From: JAJPKK01 sp963824905
GTDB taxonomy: Bacteria > Pseudomonadota > Alphaproteobacteria > Rhizobiales > Xanthobacteraceae
Assembly (NCBI GenBank): GCA_963824905.1
Contig: CAWGRH010000004.1
Location: 124,001-188,000 of the forward strand
Direction of reading: 5' to 3'
Length of the DNA: 64,000 bases
This document shows positions 28,240 through 37,465 of the stretch, piece by piece. Below the pieces are notes generated by a model, which was not told the DNA's origin, did not search any database, and was given only the letters and a program-made list of their open reading frames with translations. The translations under genes and the position numbers were made by a program. The stretch's first letter is position 1; each line of letters starts with the position of its first letter.

Positions 28240-28683
28240 ATGCATGCAACTGAAGTCGAAGCGCTCGACTGGACAAAGCGCCAATTCGCCGAGTTGCCGG
28301 TCGCCGGATTGCTCTCTGCACAACCAATTCGCTGCGATCCGCAGCACGGCCGAATCACCGTCTCATTCCAGGCCCGCCGCGATTTCTGCAATCTGATCGG
28401 ATCGGTGCAGGGCGGAATGCTCGCCGCCATGCTCGATCTCGCGATGTCGTTTGCCGTGTTGTGCTCGCTCGAGGATGGTCACGTCGTACCGTCGCTCGAG
28501 ATCAAGACGACTTTCATCGCGCCGGCACGTCCCGGCGAGATCTACGGCGAAGGCATCATGGTCCGGCGCGGACGCAGCATCGCCTTCATGGAGGGCCGCC
28601 TCACCGACACCGATGGCAATCTTCTGAGCACGGCGAGCGCCACCGGACAAATTCGTCTGCGTGACGGACGCAAGTCCGGGTAA
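28240..28683 (+). CDS. PaaI-type hotdog-fold thioesterase
   Basis: This 147-residue hotdog-fold protein has the PaaI-family core RRDFCNLIGSVQGGMLAAML, in which the helix-start Asn/Gly and the Asp of MLDLAMSF are the usual active-site region, followed by PSLEIKTTFIAPARPGEIYG. It would hydrolyse an acyl- or aryl-CoA thioester in the cytoplasm. The ATG at 28240 follows a GAGGG about 7 bases away; the frame is open further upstream without a better start. It precedes a fumarylacetoacetate-hydrolase-family gene on the same strand by 96 bases and may share its pathway. Confidence 0.82.
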   Translation: MHATEVEALDWTKRQFAELPVAGLLSAQPIRCDPQHGRITVSFQARRDFCNLIGSVQGGMLAAMLDLAMSFAVLCSLEDGHVVPSLEIKTTFIAPARPGEIYGEGIMVRRGRSIAFMEGRLTDTDGNLLSTASATGQIRLRDGRKSG

Positions 28684-28779
28684 TGTCGTTTTGGTGACGG
28701 AGTGGGCAGGTGCGGCCTGTCAATTGCGCAAATCCACGACGGTTCAAGTTTCCGCCGCAATCGGCATGAGAGGGAGCGC

Positions 28780-29619
28780 ATGAAGCTCGCGAGTTACCTG
28801 GTCGATGCCAAGCCGAGTTTCGGCATCGTCGTCGAAGACGGCGTCATCGACGTGCCGCCGCTCACCAATGGCAGGATCGCGAGCCTGCGCGAGGCGCTTG
28901 CCGCCAATGCGCTCGCCGACATCGCGCGCCTCACCGCCGGTCGGCGAGCCGATCGCGCCATGCCGCCGGAACTGCTGCCGGTGATTCCCGATCCGCAACG
29001 CATTGTCTGCGTCGGCGTCAACTACCGCGACCACGCCGCCGAGACCGGCCGCGACATCTCGCCGGCACCGAGCGTGTTCCTGCGCCTCACCGATACGCTG
29101 CTCGGTCACGGCCAACCGCTGGTGCGCCCGAAAGTCTCCTCGCAGTTCGACTTTGAAGGCGAGCTTGCCGTCGTGATCGGACGACCGGGGCGTCATATCG
29201 CCGAGGCCGATGCGCTCGCGCACGTCGCCGGATACACCTGCTTCGTCGACGGCAGCGTGCGCGATTTTCAGAAATTCTCGGTCACCTCCGGCAAGAATTT
29301 TCCGGCAACCGGTCCGCTCGGTCCGGTGCTGGTGACGACGGACGAGACCGGCGACGCGACGCAATTGACCCTGGTGACGCGCCTCAACGGCGAGGAGATG
29401 CAGCGCTCCGGCACCGATCGCCTGATCTACTCGATTCCGCAAATCATCAAGTTCGTTTCGGACTTCACGACGCTCACACCCGGCGACGTCATCGCCACCG
29501 GAACGCCGGCCGGCGTCGGCCATCGCCGCACGCCGCCGGTGTATATGAAGCCCGACGACGTGCTGGAGGTCGAGATTTCTGGCGTCGGCACGTTGCGCAA
29601 TCCGGTCGTCGCGGAATAG
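28780..29619 (+). CDS. fumarylacetoacetate hydrolase-family protein
   Basis: This 279-residue FAH-superfamily enzyme has the N-terminal MKLASYLVDAKPSFGIVVED domain and the catalytic C-terminal domain with IVCVGVNYRDHAAE, the metal ligands in FDFEGELAVVIG, FVDGSVRDFQ, and DVIATGTPAGVG. Family members cleave C-C bonds of beta-diketones, hydrate 2-oxopent-4-enoates or decarboxylate oxaloacetate using Mg2+ or Mn2+. The substrate here is unknown, probably a ring-cleavage product. AGGGAG sits 5-8 bases before the ATG. It is co-oriented with the thioesterase upstream and with the ABC importer downstream. Confidence 0.87.
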   Translation: MKLASYLVDAKPSFGIVVEDGVIDVPPLTNGRIASLREALAANALADIARLTAGRRADRAMPPELLPVIPDPQRIVCVGVNYRDHAAETGRDISPAPSVFLRLTDTLLGHGQPLVRPKVSSQFDFEGELAVVIGRPGRHIAEADALAHVAGYTCFVDGSVRDFQKFSVTSGKNFPATGPLGPVLVTTDETGDATQLTLVTRLNGEEMQRSGTDRLIYSIPQIIKFVSDFTTLTPGDVIATGTPAGVGHRRTPPVYMKPDDVLEVEISGVGTLRNPVVAE

Positions 29620-29699
29620 CAGCCGCCGTCATCGACGAGCCGGCGTCGTGCTATGGTCCGCGCCCGGCCGCCGTGGCCAATCGCTCAAGAGGATCGCTC

Positions 29700-30086
29700 A
29701 TGTCCGCCGGTCTCGTCAGAACCGTGTCCGTCACCGCCTTTCTCGTCGCGGGACTTGCAGCGCCGGGCCGCGCCGACGACGTACCTACGCTCCAGATCGG
29801 CCCGAGCTGCGCGGCAGCCGGCCGCGGCACGGTCGTCATCGGCCGCAGCAAGGAATCCTGCATTGCCGATGAAAACGCAGCACGGGACGCTTTGCAGAAG
29901 AGCTGGTCGAAATACTCGGCGACCGACAAGCAGCAATGCCTCGGCATGGAGAAGGCCGGCGGCCCGTCGAGCTACGTCGAGCTTCAGTCGTGTCTGGAGA
30001 TCAGGCGGGACGCGCAAGACATCCGCAATGCCGATCCGCTCGAGAGCGACCGGAGCCCGCTCGGCACGCGCCGCAACCGCCGATGA
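29700..30086 (+). CDS. small secreted protein (128 aa), unknown
   Basis: This 128-residue protein starts MSAGLVRTVSVTAFLVAGLA with a signal peptide that cleaves near GRADD. The mature part has three Cys in GPSCAAAG, KESCIADENAARDALQKSW and QQCLGMEKAGGPSSYVELQ plus a fourth in SCLEIRRDA, fitting disulfide-linked helices. A similar motif (SCxxDExxAxxxLxxxWxxF) occurs in small periplasmic proteins of Bradyrhizobium relatives. Its function is unknown. It lies between the FAH hydrolase and an ABC ATPase gene. Confidence 0.65.
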   Translation: MSAGLVRTVSVTAFLVAGLAAPGRADDVPTLQIGPSCAAAGRGTVVIGRSKESCIADENAARDALQKSWSKYSATDKQQCLGMEKAGGPSSYVELQSCLEIRRDAQDIRNADPLESDRSPLGTRRNRR

Positions 30087-30186
30087 GCGCGATGCTATTT
30101 CGCAGGCCGCGCCCTTGACAGGCGCCCGCGCGGCGCCAAAAGGATAGCCGCCGGGGCGACACCGCCTCGCGCTCAGGGAGGCGGGC

Positions 30187-31005
30187 ATGGCCGTCGCGGA
30201 GACGGATTTCGCGGTCGGCGTGCGCAATGCGAGCAAGCTGTTTCTCGATGGCGCCGTCATCGCGTTCCGCCAGCTCACCCTCGACGTGCGCAACCAGGAA
30301 ATCCTGTGCATCGTCGGCCCGAGCGGCTGCGGCAAGACCACCTTCCTGCGCTGCATCGCCGGCCTGATCGATCTCTCCTCCGGCGATCTCGCGGTGTTCG
30401 GCAAGAAGGTCGCAGGACCTCCGCCGGGCGTCGCCATGGTGTTCCAGCATTTCGGCCTGCTGCCGTGGAAAACCGTCCACCAGAACGCCGCCTTCGGGCT
30501 CGCCATGGCCGGTGCGCCGGCGCCCGTCATCAAGGAGCGCGTGCGGCACTATCTCGATCTCGTCGGCCTCACCGGCTTCGAGCAGCAGTATCCCTATCAG
30601 CTCTCCGGCGGCATGCAGCAGCGTGTCGAACTCGTGCGCGCACTCGCGGTCAATCCGTCGATCCTGCTGATGGACGAGCCGTTCGCTGCGCTCGACGCGC
30701 AGACCCGCGAGATCCTGCAGGAGGAGCTCTTGCAGCTCATGCAGCGCCCCGACGAGCGCAAGACCATGGTGTTCATCACCCATTCGATCGACGAGGCGAT
30801 CGTGCTCGGCGACCGCATCGCGGTGATGAGCGCGCGACCCGGCCGCATCAAGGAGGTGCTCGACATTCCGTTCGGCCGTCCGCGCAACGTGGAGGAGGTG
30901 CGCGCCGATCCGCGCTTTGCCGAATTGCGCGCGCACATCTGGCGGCAGCTCCACCACGCCCGCCCCGCCGCGCCTGCGGCACATGCGGGAGCCGCCGCGT
31001 CATGA
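30187..31005 (+). CDS. ABC transporter ATPase, nitrate/sulfonate/taurine (SsuB/TauB) type
   Basis: This 272-residue nucleotide-binding subunit has Walker A GPSGCGKTTFLRCIAG, Q-loop VFQHFGLLPWKTV, signature LSGGMQQRVELVRAL, and Walker B ILLMDEPFAALDAQTR followed by the H-loop FITHSIDEA. It energises import together with the permease whose ATG overlaps its stop (ATGA at 31002). The HSIDEAIVLGDRIAVM tail matches the SsuB/TauB/NrtD group. The binding protein follows two genes later. The imported compound is unknown; related systems carry sulfonates, pyrimidines or riboflavin precursors. Confidence 0.92.
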   Translation: MAVAETDFAVGVRNASKLFLDGAVIAFRQLTLDVRNQEILCIVGPSGCGKTTFLRCIAGLIDLSSGDLAVFGKKVAGPPPGVAMVFQHFGLLPWKTVHQNAAFGLAMAGAPAPVIKERVRHYLDLVGLTGFEQQYPYQLSGGMQQRVELVRALAVNPSILLMDEPFAALDAQTREILQEELLQLMQRPDERKTMVFITHSIDEAIVLGDRIAVMSARPGRIKEVLDIPFGRPRNVEEVRADPRFAELRAHIWRQLHHARPAAPAAHAGAAAS

Positions 31006-31856
31006 GCGTCGAAGTCGAGGTGAGCCCCACCGTACTCGATGGCGTAAGCGAGGACCGCGAGCGCGCCCAGAAGGTCGCGACGAGCCGCCGGCGCCGCCGT
31101 CAGCTTCAGGCCATCGTGATCCGCCTCGTCTCGCTCACCGTGGTGCTGGGCCTGTGGCAGGTGTTCGGCGCCCGCGTCGATCCGGTGCTGTTCACGACGC
31201 CATGGGCGATCGCCAAGGCTGCCGTGGTGATGATCGGCAGCGGCGAGTTGTGGCATTATCTGTGGCCGAGCCTCGTGGTGCTCGCGCTCGGCCTCACCCT
31301 CGCGGCGATCATCGGCATCGCCATGGGGCTCTTGCTGGCGCGGTTCTGGGTGCTCGACGTCGCGCTCGGTGTCTACATCACCTTCCTCTATTCGACGCCG
31401 ACCGTGGCGCTCGTCCCGCTCATCGTGCTGTGGGCCGGCTTCGAGACCACGGCGAAGGTGATCATCCTCTTCTTGTTCGCGTTCTTCCCGATGGTCATCA
31501 ACACCTATCAGGGCGTGAAGAACGTCGACCCGCGCCTCGTCGAGGTCGGCCGCGCGTTCCGCTGCAGCGAGCGCCAGCTGTGGACCAACATCGTGCTGCC
31601 GGGCGCGCTTCCCTTCATCGTCACCGGCCTGCGGCTCGCGGTCGGCCGCGGCCTGATCGGCATGGTGCTCGCCGACCTCTACACCGCGATCTCCGGCATC
31701 GGCTACCTGATCGTGCGCACCGCCTCGACCTATCAGGTCGACAAGATGTTCGTGCCGATCGTCACCCTCGGCATCCTCGGGGTTACTCTGACGGCGCTGC
31801 TGCGCCTGCTCGAGATCAAGGTCGCGCCGTGGACGGTCGCGGGCCGGGGGGATTAG
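31002..31856 (+). CDS. ABC transporter permease, SsuC/TauC type
   Basis: This 284-residue inner-membrane permease has an N-terminal cytoplasmic, basic extension of ~40 residues, about six transmembrane segments (first LVSLTVVLGLWQVFG) and the EAA-loop region VEVGRAFRCSERQLWTNIVLP for contact with the ATPase. Its start overlaps the ATPase gene by four bases, so the pair is co-translated. It is the only permease in the region and may serve both NMT1-like binding proteins found downstream. Confidence 0.92.
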   Translation: MSVEVEVSPTVLDGVSEDRERAQKVATSRRRRRQLQAIVIRLVSLTVVLGLWQVFGARVDPVLFTTPWAIAKAAVVMIGSGELWHYLWPSLVVLALGLTLAAIIGIAMGLLLARFWVLDVALGVYITFLYSTPTVALVPLIVLWAGFETTAKVIILFLFAFFPMVINTYQGVKNVDPRLVEVGRAFRCSERQLWTNIVLPGALPFIVTGLRLAVGRGLIGMVLADLYTAISGIGYLIVRTASTYQVDKMFVPIVTLGILGVTLTALLRLLEIKVAPWTVAGRGD

Positions 31857-31977
31857 CTCGAATTCGCACCCCACAGCGGGTGCAGAAACGGCATTCCGAT
31901 CCGCGGCGATCCGCTCTATGGTTTCCCCGACAGGCCCGACCGATAACGAGGCCATCGATCTTGCGAGGAAACGCATC

Positions 31978-33033
31978 ATGACGCCCGACGCACCGCGCCG
32001 CTTCGCCCGAATTGGCTTTCCGCTGCTGGCCGCGACAGCACTCGTCTCGAGCCTCCTTGCCGGCTCTGCCGCCGCCGAGACCTGCAGCGGTCCGCCGCGC
32101 AAGATCAACGTCGGCGTCTCGGTGTCGCCGCCCAATGTCGTGCACACCACGGCGTACGTCGCGAAGGAGCTCGGCCTGTTCGCCAAGCACTGCCTCGACG
32201 TCAACATCATCCAGTTCGACGGCGGCTCGTCGCCGGCGGCATCGGTGGCGCTCACCCAGGGCAACACCTTTGCGACCGTGAGCGACGTCCAGGTCGGGCG
32301 CGGCATGAAGGTGAAGCAGGTGTGGGGCCTCGCTCCCAAGGCGCCGCAGGCCTATGTGGTCTCCGAAGGCATCAAGGGCTTCGGCGATCTCAAGGGCAAG
32401 CGCCTCTCCGCCGCCGGCGGCGGCGTCGGCAGCTTCAACTGGCGCATCGGACGTGAGGCGCTGAGCAAGGCCAATCTCACCGTGGACAACGCGCAGTTCA
32501 TCTCTCAGGGCACCGCCGGCCGGCTCGCCGGGCTCGTCGCCGGCCAGATCGACGCTGTCTCGCTCCACCCGGAAGACGCCTATCTCGCGATCAAGCAGAA
32601 GCCGGGCCTCTCGATCCTCACCCAGGTGGCCGACCTCATGCCGCTCTACAGCTTCAACAGCTACGGCGTGTCGACCGACACCATCGCCAAGGACCGTCAG
32701 GCCGTGGTCGATTTCATCGCCGCCATGGTCGAAGCAAACCGCGCCATCTACCGGGACAAGGAAAAGGTGATCCCGATTATGGTCGCAGTGACGCAGAAGC
32801 CGCGCGAGGCCGTCGAATACGCCTGGGACTCGCTCACCAAGAATTGCATCTGGTCGGTCAACGAGGGCTTCGAGCCCGAGCGCACCCAGTGGACCATCGA
32901 CCACGACGTTGCAGCCGGCGACATCGACGCCGCCAAGAAGCCGGGCGTCGACCAGGTGATGGACCAAAAGATCGCAAGCGACGGCGTCGCCGCCGCCGGC
33001 GGCCGCGCGGACATCCACGGCTGCAAGCTGTGA
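31978..33033 (+). CDS. ABC transporter binding protein, NMT1/THI5/SsuA-like (copy 1)
   Basis: This 351-residue periplasmic binding protein has a signal peptide (residues 1-37, cleaving near GSAAAE) followed by PPRKINVGVSVSPPNVVHTT. The family core is present: AYVAKELGLFAKHCLDVNII, GFGDLKGKRLSAAGGG, FISQGTAGRLAGLVAGQIDA. A paralogue with the same layout lies at 37466-38494. Two conserved Cys (TCSGP near the start and a C-terminal HGCKL) may form a disulfide. It follows the permease by 121 bases and precedes an M24-family gene. The ligand is unknown. Confidence 0.9.
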   Translation: MTPDAPRRFARIGFPLLAATALVSSLLAGSAAAETCSGPPRKINVGVSVSPPNVVHTTAYVAKELGLFAKHCLDVNIIQFDGGSSPAASVALTQGNTFATVSDVQVGRGMKVKQVWGLAPKAPQAYVVSEGIKGFGDLKGKRLSAAGGGVGSFNWRIGREALSKANLTVDNAQFISQGTAGRLAGLVAGQIDAVSLHPEDAYLAIKQKPGLSILTQVADLMPLYSFNSYGVSTDTIAKDRQAVVDFIAAMVEANRAIYRDKEKVIPIMVAVTQKPREAVEYAWDSLTKNCIWSVNEGFEPERTQWTIDHDVAAGDIDAAKKPGVDQVMDQKIASDGVAAAGGRADIHGCKL

Positions 33034-33069
33034 GGCCGTGTGACACTTTTGGCCGGCACTCCATTCACT

Positions 33070-33185
33070 GTCATCGCCCGGCTCGACCGGCCGATCCAGT
33101 AACCACCGGAGTCTTCTTCGGGCAAAGCTGAGCAACACCGATAGTTCAGGGGTTACTGGATTGCCCGGTCAAGCCGGGCAATGAC
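33070..33185. repeat. palindromic repeat, type A2, copy 1
   Basis: The ends are GTCATCGCCCGGCTCGACCG and CGGTCAAGCCGGGCAATGAC, inverted, with GATCCAGTAACC/GGTTACTGGAT pairing inside. It is related to 41367-41471 and more distantly to the 89-bp repeats. Intergenic, between the binding-protein gene and the first M24-family gene. Confidence 0.75.
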
Positions 33186-33250
33186 AGTCACATGGGGTGA
33201 CGAGAGGTTCTCTCGCTCGTGCCCACCCTTCACCAGCAAGGAACCTCGCC

Positions 33251-34558
33251 ATGAACATCAACGTGCCCCGTTCGCGTCCGCCCGGCGCCGTGCCGTGGGA
33301 GGAGGTCCGCGGCCGGCTCGATCAGAACGGGCCGTTCTCCAACATGTTCGACACGCCGCTCTACCGCGACGCGGTGTGGGAGCAGTTCTCGCGCGAGGAA
33401 TACGCGCGGCGCTATGCGGCGCTGCGCGCCAAGATGCGCGCGCATGATCTCGACGTCGTGATCGTGCCGGGCGGCCCGAGCCACTGGAGCTTCGGCGGCG
33501 GCATGACCTGGCTCACCGGCCACTGGGAGTGGCACGCGATCTCATCCTATGTGGTGGTGCCGCTCGAGGCCGAGCCGACGCTGATCTTCTCCATGGGCGG
33601 CACCCATGCCGAGGCAGTGCGCCGCCAGGTCGAGCCGGCGCTCGCCGACGTGCGCCAGAGCCGCGGCGGCCGCTATGCCGAAGTCATGGTCGAGCGCATC
33701 AAGGAGCTCGGCATCGCGAAGCCTCGCATCGGCCTCGTCGAGATCGACCCGCGCCACAAGGACTACATGCCGGTGAACCAGTACAACGATCTGCGCGACG
33801 GACTGCCCGGCACCGAGATCGTGTTCACGAAAAGCTTCATCCACGAGCTCGTCGTCATCAAGAGCGCGCCCGAGCTCGACTGCGTGAGAAAGGCCGGCAA
33901 GCTCTGCGAGCGCGCGATGGAGGCGATGGTCGCGGCGGCAAAGCCCGGCGCCACCGAGTCCGACCTGCGCGGCGCGGCGGGCGCCGCGATCATGCAGGGC
34001 GGCGGCGACGTCGACTTCCTCATCATCGGCGCGACGCCGATGGCGAACCCGGCGATGTTCTTCGGCAATCCGCGCCCTTCCGAGCGCAAGCTCGCCAAGG
34101 GCGACATCATCATCATGGAGCTCGCCGCCGGCTACCGCGGCTACACCGCCCAGATCGGCTCGCCGATCTGCGTCGGCGAACCGACGGAAATGGTGAAGAA
34201 GTTCTGGCACGAGATCACGCTGCCGGGCTACCGGCGCATCGTCGCCGAGATCAGGCCCGGCAACCCGATCGACAACGTGCGGATCGCCGCGAAATTCTTC
34301 CGCGACATGGGCGTGCAGTCGCGCCCGACCCAGATCCACGGCATCGACATCGTCACCGCGACGCCGCACGTGTTCGCCGAGCGCACCGAGGCGCGCGAGG
34401 ATGACAAGGTGTTCAAGCCCGGCATGGTCACCATGGCGGAGCCGAATCCGATCACAGCCGACGGCCTGTTCGGCATCTTCCTCGGCCACACCTTCATCGT
34501 CACCGAAACCGGCCACGAGGTGGTGGACGACTTCCCGCTGGAGCTCGTGGTGGCCTGA
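33251..34558 (+). CDS. M24-family (aminopeptidase P/creatinase-fold) protein, copy 1
   Basis: This 435-residue protein has the two-domain creatinase/prolidase architecture: an N-terminal domain (RYAALRAKMRAHDLDVVIVP) and a pita-bread C-terminal domain. The metal-ligand Asp positions are changed: where the family has D..G..D the sequence reads MELAAGYRGYTAQIGS (Glu and Gln). The His in IHGIDIVTATPHVF and Glu in MAEPNPITADG remain. This suggests a metal-independent hydrolase like creatinase rather than a peptidase. It follows the binding protein, and a close paralogue lies at 38508-39806. The substrate is unknown. The ATG at 33251 lies after an AGCAAGGAA ribosome binding site. Confidence 0.87.
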   Translation: MNINVPRSRPPGAVPWEEVRGRLDQNGPFSNMFDTPLYRDAVWEQFSREEYARRYAALRAKMRAHDLDVVIVPGGPSHWSFGGGMTWLTGHWEWHAISSYVVVPLEAEPTLIFSMGGTHAEAVRRQVEPALADVRQSRGGRYAEVMVERIKELGIAKPRIGLVEIDPRHKDYMPVNQYNDLRDGLPGTEIVFTKSFIHELVVIKSAPELDCVRKAGKLCERAMEAMVAAAKPGATESDLRGAAGAAIMQGGGDVDFLIIGATPMANPAMFFGNPRPSERKLAKGDIIIMELAAGYRGYTAQIGSPICVGEPTEMVKKFWHEITLPGYRRIVAEIRPGNPIDNVRIAAKFFRDMGVQSRPTQIHGIDIVTATPHVFAERTEAREDDKVFKPGMVTMAEPNPITADGLFGIFLGHTFIVTETGHEVVDDFPLELVVA

Positions 34559-34687
34559 GTTTTCGTCGTTCTGGGGCGGCGCGTCAGCGCGAACCCGGAA
34601 TTCCCAGCCCCGGTAACAGATCGCAGGTCCCAGCCGGTGTGGACCCGGCCGGGAGCGCGGTTTTAACCGGGGCGGCTCCGAACACGA

Positions 34688-34713
34688 GCACAAGGGCGGA
34701 ACCGCCTTGTGTC
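34688..34713. terminator. hairpin between convergent genes
   Basis: The stem CACAAGG-GCGG / CCG-CCTTGTG around AA forms a strong hairpin. No long T run follows, so it is only a candidate bidirectional terminator between the M24-family gene and the ModA-like gene. Confidence 0.4.
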
Positions 34714-34820
34714 CGATCGTAGACGGTTATGGTTGATGATTGGCTAAAGCCGAGCCGTGTCGGCCGAGGACCTCGCGGCTGGAGCGGACCAAGGCTCTCC
34801 TGCGATACCCTGCGACCGTT

Positions 34821-35583
34821 CTATCTCGCGCTCGACGCCGGCTCCATTCCGCTTTTCTTGATTGCCTCGGCCGCGCGCGGCGAGGTGAGGAACGCGATCA
34901 ATCGCTTGGCGTTGTCGACCTCTCCCGAGCCAGCCACCATGGCGGCGGCGAACACCTGCAGGAACTGGATATCCGGCGCGAGGCTTCCAGCGTAATCTAC
35001 GCCCTTCGCCGTCAGGATTTCGCTGACCGGTAACACCGCAACGCCGGCACCACCTTCGGCGACCATGCCCGCCGCACCGGTCCCACGCGGCGTGATCTTG
35101 ACGTCGATCTTGTTCGCGATGCCAAGGCGTGGAAAGAGGTCCTTCATCAGCCAGATGCCGCTCGTGCTGCTTGCCGAGACGGTCCGTGCGGCCACTACGG
35201 CCTGCTTGAACGCCTCGACCGTACCCACGTCCGGCTTCGGCGTGCCCGCGCGCACCGCCACACCGAGGCCGACACGCGCGAGGTCCACTTCCGAGCCAGC
35301 TACGATCCGCTTCGCGGCGACCAGTTCTTCGAGGCCTTCCCGCGACAGGATCACCACGTCTGCCGCGACGCCATTTGCGAGTTGGGCACCGATCGTCTGT
35401 GGCCCAGTTCCCTGCGACGCGCCCGATCCCGTCGTGACCCTGATGCCGCTCGTCCGCTCAAATTCCGGCAATAACTGCTCGTAGGCGCCGGAGAAGCCGC
35501 CGGACAATCACCTTAACCTGGGCCGTCGCGGAAATAGGCCACGCGAGCAGCGCGGCGGATAGGACAATTGCGAGCGCGTTCAT
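34821..35583 (-). CDS. ModA-like substrate-binding protein (one frame break)
   Basis: This ~253-residue extracellular binding protein (type II, ModA/sulfate-like) has its signal peptide (MNALAIVLSAALLAWPISAT) in one frame and the mature part in another. The two join near 35508-35515, where KVIV should run into SGGFSGAYEQLLPEFERTSG. The mature part has VTTGSGASQGTGPQTIGAQL, ADVVILSREGLEELVAAKRI and the C-terminal AKRLIAFLTSPRAAEAIKKS typical of the family. It probably binds an oxyanion or small organic acid. No transporter partners are adjacent. It is inserted between the two binding protein/M24 pairs and reads in the opposite direction. Confidence 0.78.
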
Positions 35584-35780
35584 GAGGGGCCCCGTGTCTT
35601 TCGGTGCAGCGATCGCAACCGACGATCGCGTGGCTATTGGAAGACTATAGCAGATCATGGCGTTGCCACCGGGCCGGCAACACAACCCGAGGCGCTGTAT
35701 CTCGCCGCACCGGACAGGATAATGGCCACCGCCGACGAGGCTGATCCAATAAGATGGAGTGCTTGGCAGGGAGCAGTGGC

Positions 35781-36029
35781 ATGACACGGACTATTGTTTG
35801 CGCGCTTGCCTTGATGACCTTGGTTGCTTCCGTTGAAGCGAGCCACGCTCAAGCGCCATGGTGCGGCGTTTATCCAAACCGATACGGCGCACGCTCGTGT
35901 CGTTTCAACGACTATGAACAGTGCATCGCGAATATGAGGCCGGGGATCGGCGGGTACTGCACTCAAAATCCCGGCTACAAAGGCCCTGCGGCCGGCACCA
36001 CGCAGACGCGCCGCAAGCGGCGAAGCTAA
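35781..36029 (+). CDS. DUF3551-like small secreted protein (82 aa)
   Basis: This 82-residue protein has a signal peptide (MTRTIVCALALMTLVASVEA, cleaving near SHAQA) and a mature domain APWCGVYPNRYGARSCRFND, YEQCIANMRPGIGGYCTQNP with four Cys. The WCAxY...CxFxxYEQCxAxxxGxGGxCxxNP pattern is that of DUF3551, a family abundant in Bradyrhizobium relatives and without known function. The tail is basic. The ATG at 35781 follows GGGAGCAG. It appears to be monocistronic. Confidence 0.72.
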   Translation: MTRTIVCALALMTLVASVEASHAQAPWCGVYPNRYGARSCRFNDYEQCIANMRPGIGGYCTQNPGYKGPAAGTTQTRRKRRS

Positions 36030-36501
36030 CCGTTCCTTCACCAAAGTCGCCGACCGACAGGCGGCAACGAGCGCTCTGCCGTAGAGCACCGAAGCGAGGT
36101 CGGTGCTTCCAGCGCGTGGCGCAAAGCGGCCTTCCCGGAGCCGGCCGTCGCCTCGAGCCAGAGCCAGATGTTGACGGCGCCGATACCGGTGGTGTCGGCG
36201 CCGGGCTTCTCGACCTCCGCCTTGCGCGCCTCGCCGAGCCTGCGCTCCTCGTTCACCTGGTGCGCTGGGTTCCGTCCTGCACTACGGATGGCGCGGGAAA
36301 CGTGGTATGAAGGAGCCCACCCCTGCCCTCTTCGGGGATGGCCTTCAACTTCGGACGTGACCAGACAGGCGCTTCCCGGAAATTCAGGCGATTCCGGCCG
36401 GATTGGCTCACGGCTTCTGGACTTAAAAAGCTTTTGGTTGTCGTATTCACGTGTTACACGCTTCATGCTACACGCTTAAGTAGCATGGAGACTTTTCGGC
36501 A
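36030..36501. other. intergenic region without recognised gene
   Basis: About 470 bases between the DUF3551-like gene and the methyltransferase. Frames are open on both strands but none has a credible start, ribosome binding site or family resemblance. The last 60 bases are AT-rich and include CGTGTTACACGCTTCATGCTACACGC, a near-direct repeat (GTTACACGCTT / GCTACACGCTT) that may be a promoter or operator for the methyltransferase. Confidence 0.4.
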
Positions 36502-37230
36502 ATGAGCGGGACCGTCGAGGACCAGTTCCAATCGGAGTCGATTATCTGGGACGAACGATTGCTGCGGCGCTTCTGGCGCTTTTATGCGAACCAGCCGGAG
36601 ACTTACTTCAGCTTCGGCAAGGGCGCCGATGTGGTGCGATGCGCCCGCCGATATTTGAGGCAGGGTGATCTCATCCTCGATTACGGCTGCGGTCCCGGCT
36701 TTCTGCTTTGTGAGCTGTTGAAGGCAGGCTTTTCGGCCGGCGGTGCCGACATCAACCTCGACGTGATCGGGCGCAACGGCCCTGCCCTCGGATCACAGAA
36801 GAACCTGCTCGGCCTGTTTGCGATCGATGAATTGCTGCAGAAACGCCGGACCTTCGACGCCATTTTCCTCGTCGAAGTGGTGGAGCACCTTTACGATGAG
36901 GCACTTGCGGCCACGCTTCGTAACTGTCGCACGCTTCTGCGCCCTGGCGGGCGGCTGTTGATCACCACGCCGAATGACGAGCGGCTGGAAGACAGCGTCG
37001 TCTACTGTCCGGTTTCGAACGTCACATTCCATCGCTGGCAGCATGTGCGAACCTGGAATTCGACGACCCTCCCTGCCGCGCTTCGTGAGCACGGCCTCAA
37101 GGTCGACCAGGTGATCACCTGTACGTTCCGGGACCACCGGGAATACCAGATGTCGCTCCTGCGTCGCACCGCGAGGCGCCTCCTCGACCAACTCAAAAAG
37201 CCGAAGTCGCTGTTCGTCATTGCCGGATGA
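36502..37230 (+). CDS. class I SAM-dependent methyltransferase
   Basis: This 242-residue methyltransferase has motif I LILDYGCGPGFLLCELLKAG, the acidic residue after strand 2 (GGADINLDVIGRNG), and a motif IV/post region FDAIFLVEVVEHLYDEALAA, LRPGGRLLITTPNDE. The pattern fits the UbiG/methyltransf_11-23 group. No neighbouring biosynthetic genes identify the acceptor. It separates the two binding protein/M24 gene pairs and has an AT-rich upstream region, so it could be a later insertion. The ATG at 36502 lies ~7 bases after a weak GGAGAC-like site. Confidence 0.83.
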   Translation: MSGTVEDQFQSESIIWDERLLRRFWRFYANQPETYFSFGKGADVVRCARRYLRQGDLILDYGCGPGFLLCELLKAGFSAGGADINLDVIGRNGPALGSQKNLLGLFAIDELLQKRRTFDAIFLVEVVEHLYDEALAATLRNCRTLLRPGGRLLITTPNDERLEDSVVYCPVSNVTFHRWQHVRTWNSTTLPAALREHGLKVDQVITCTFRDHREYQMSLLRRTARRLLDQLKKPKSLFVIAG

Positions 37231-37302
37231 CGCCGACAAGGACGGCGCGCCCCCCGGCCAGCGGGTCCGACGACGGAGAGGGTAGCGAGCGATAGCGAGG
37301 TC

Positions 37303-37346
37303 GGGTGGGATCCGCGAGCGCAGCGAGCAAAATCAGAACCTCACCC
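37303..37346. repeat. dispersed inverted repeat type B, copy 2
   Basis: GGGTGGGATCCGCGAGCGCA followed by GCGAGCAAAATC and AACCTCACCC; the inverted equivalent is in 22035-22103. Intergenic, upstream of the second binding-protein gene. Confidence 0.65.
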
Positions 37347-37465
37347 AGCCGTCGCCGAAGACGGCGATGGATAAGGAGCCCGTGTCCAATCGTCGTCTTC
37401 AACTCGCTCGTGCAAACATGCGACAGTGATCGGCAACTGAGCCAGAACGGACAGGGAGAACGCCG

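Noticed and set aside
36168..36479. Open frames between the DUF3551-like gene and the methyltransferase
   Set aside because: No start signal, atypical composition and no resemblance to known proteins.
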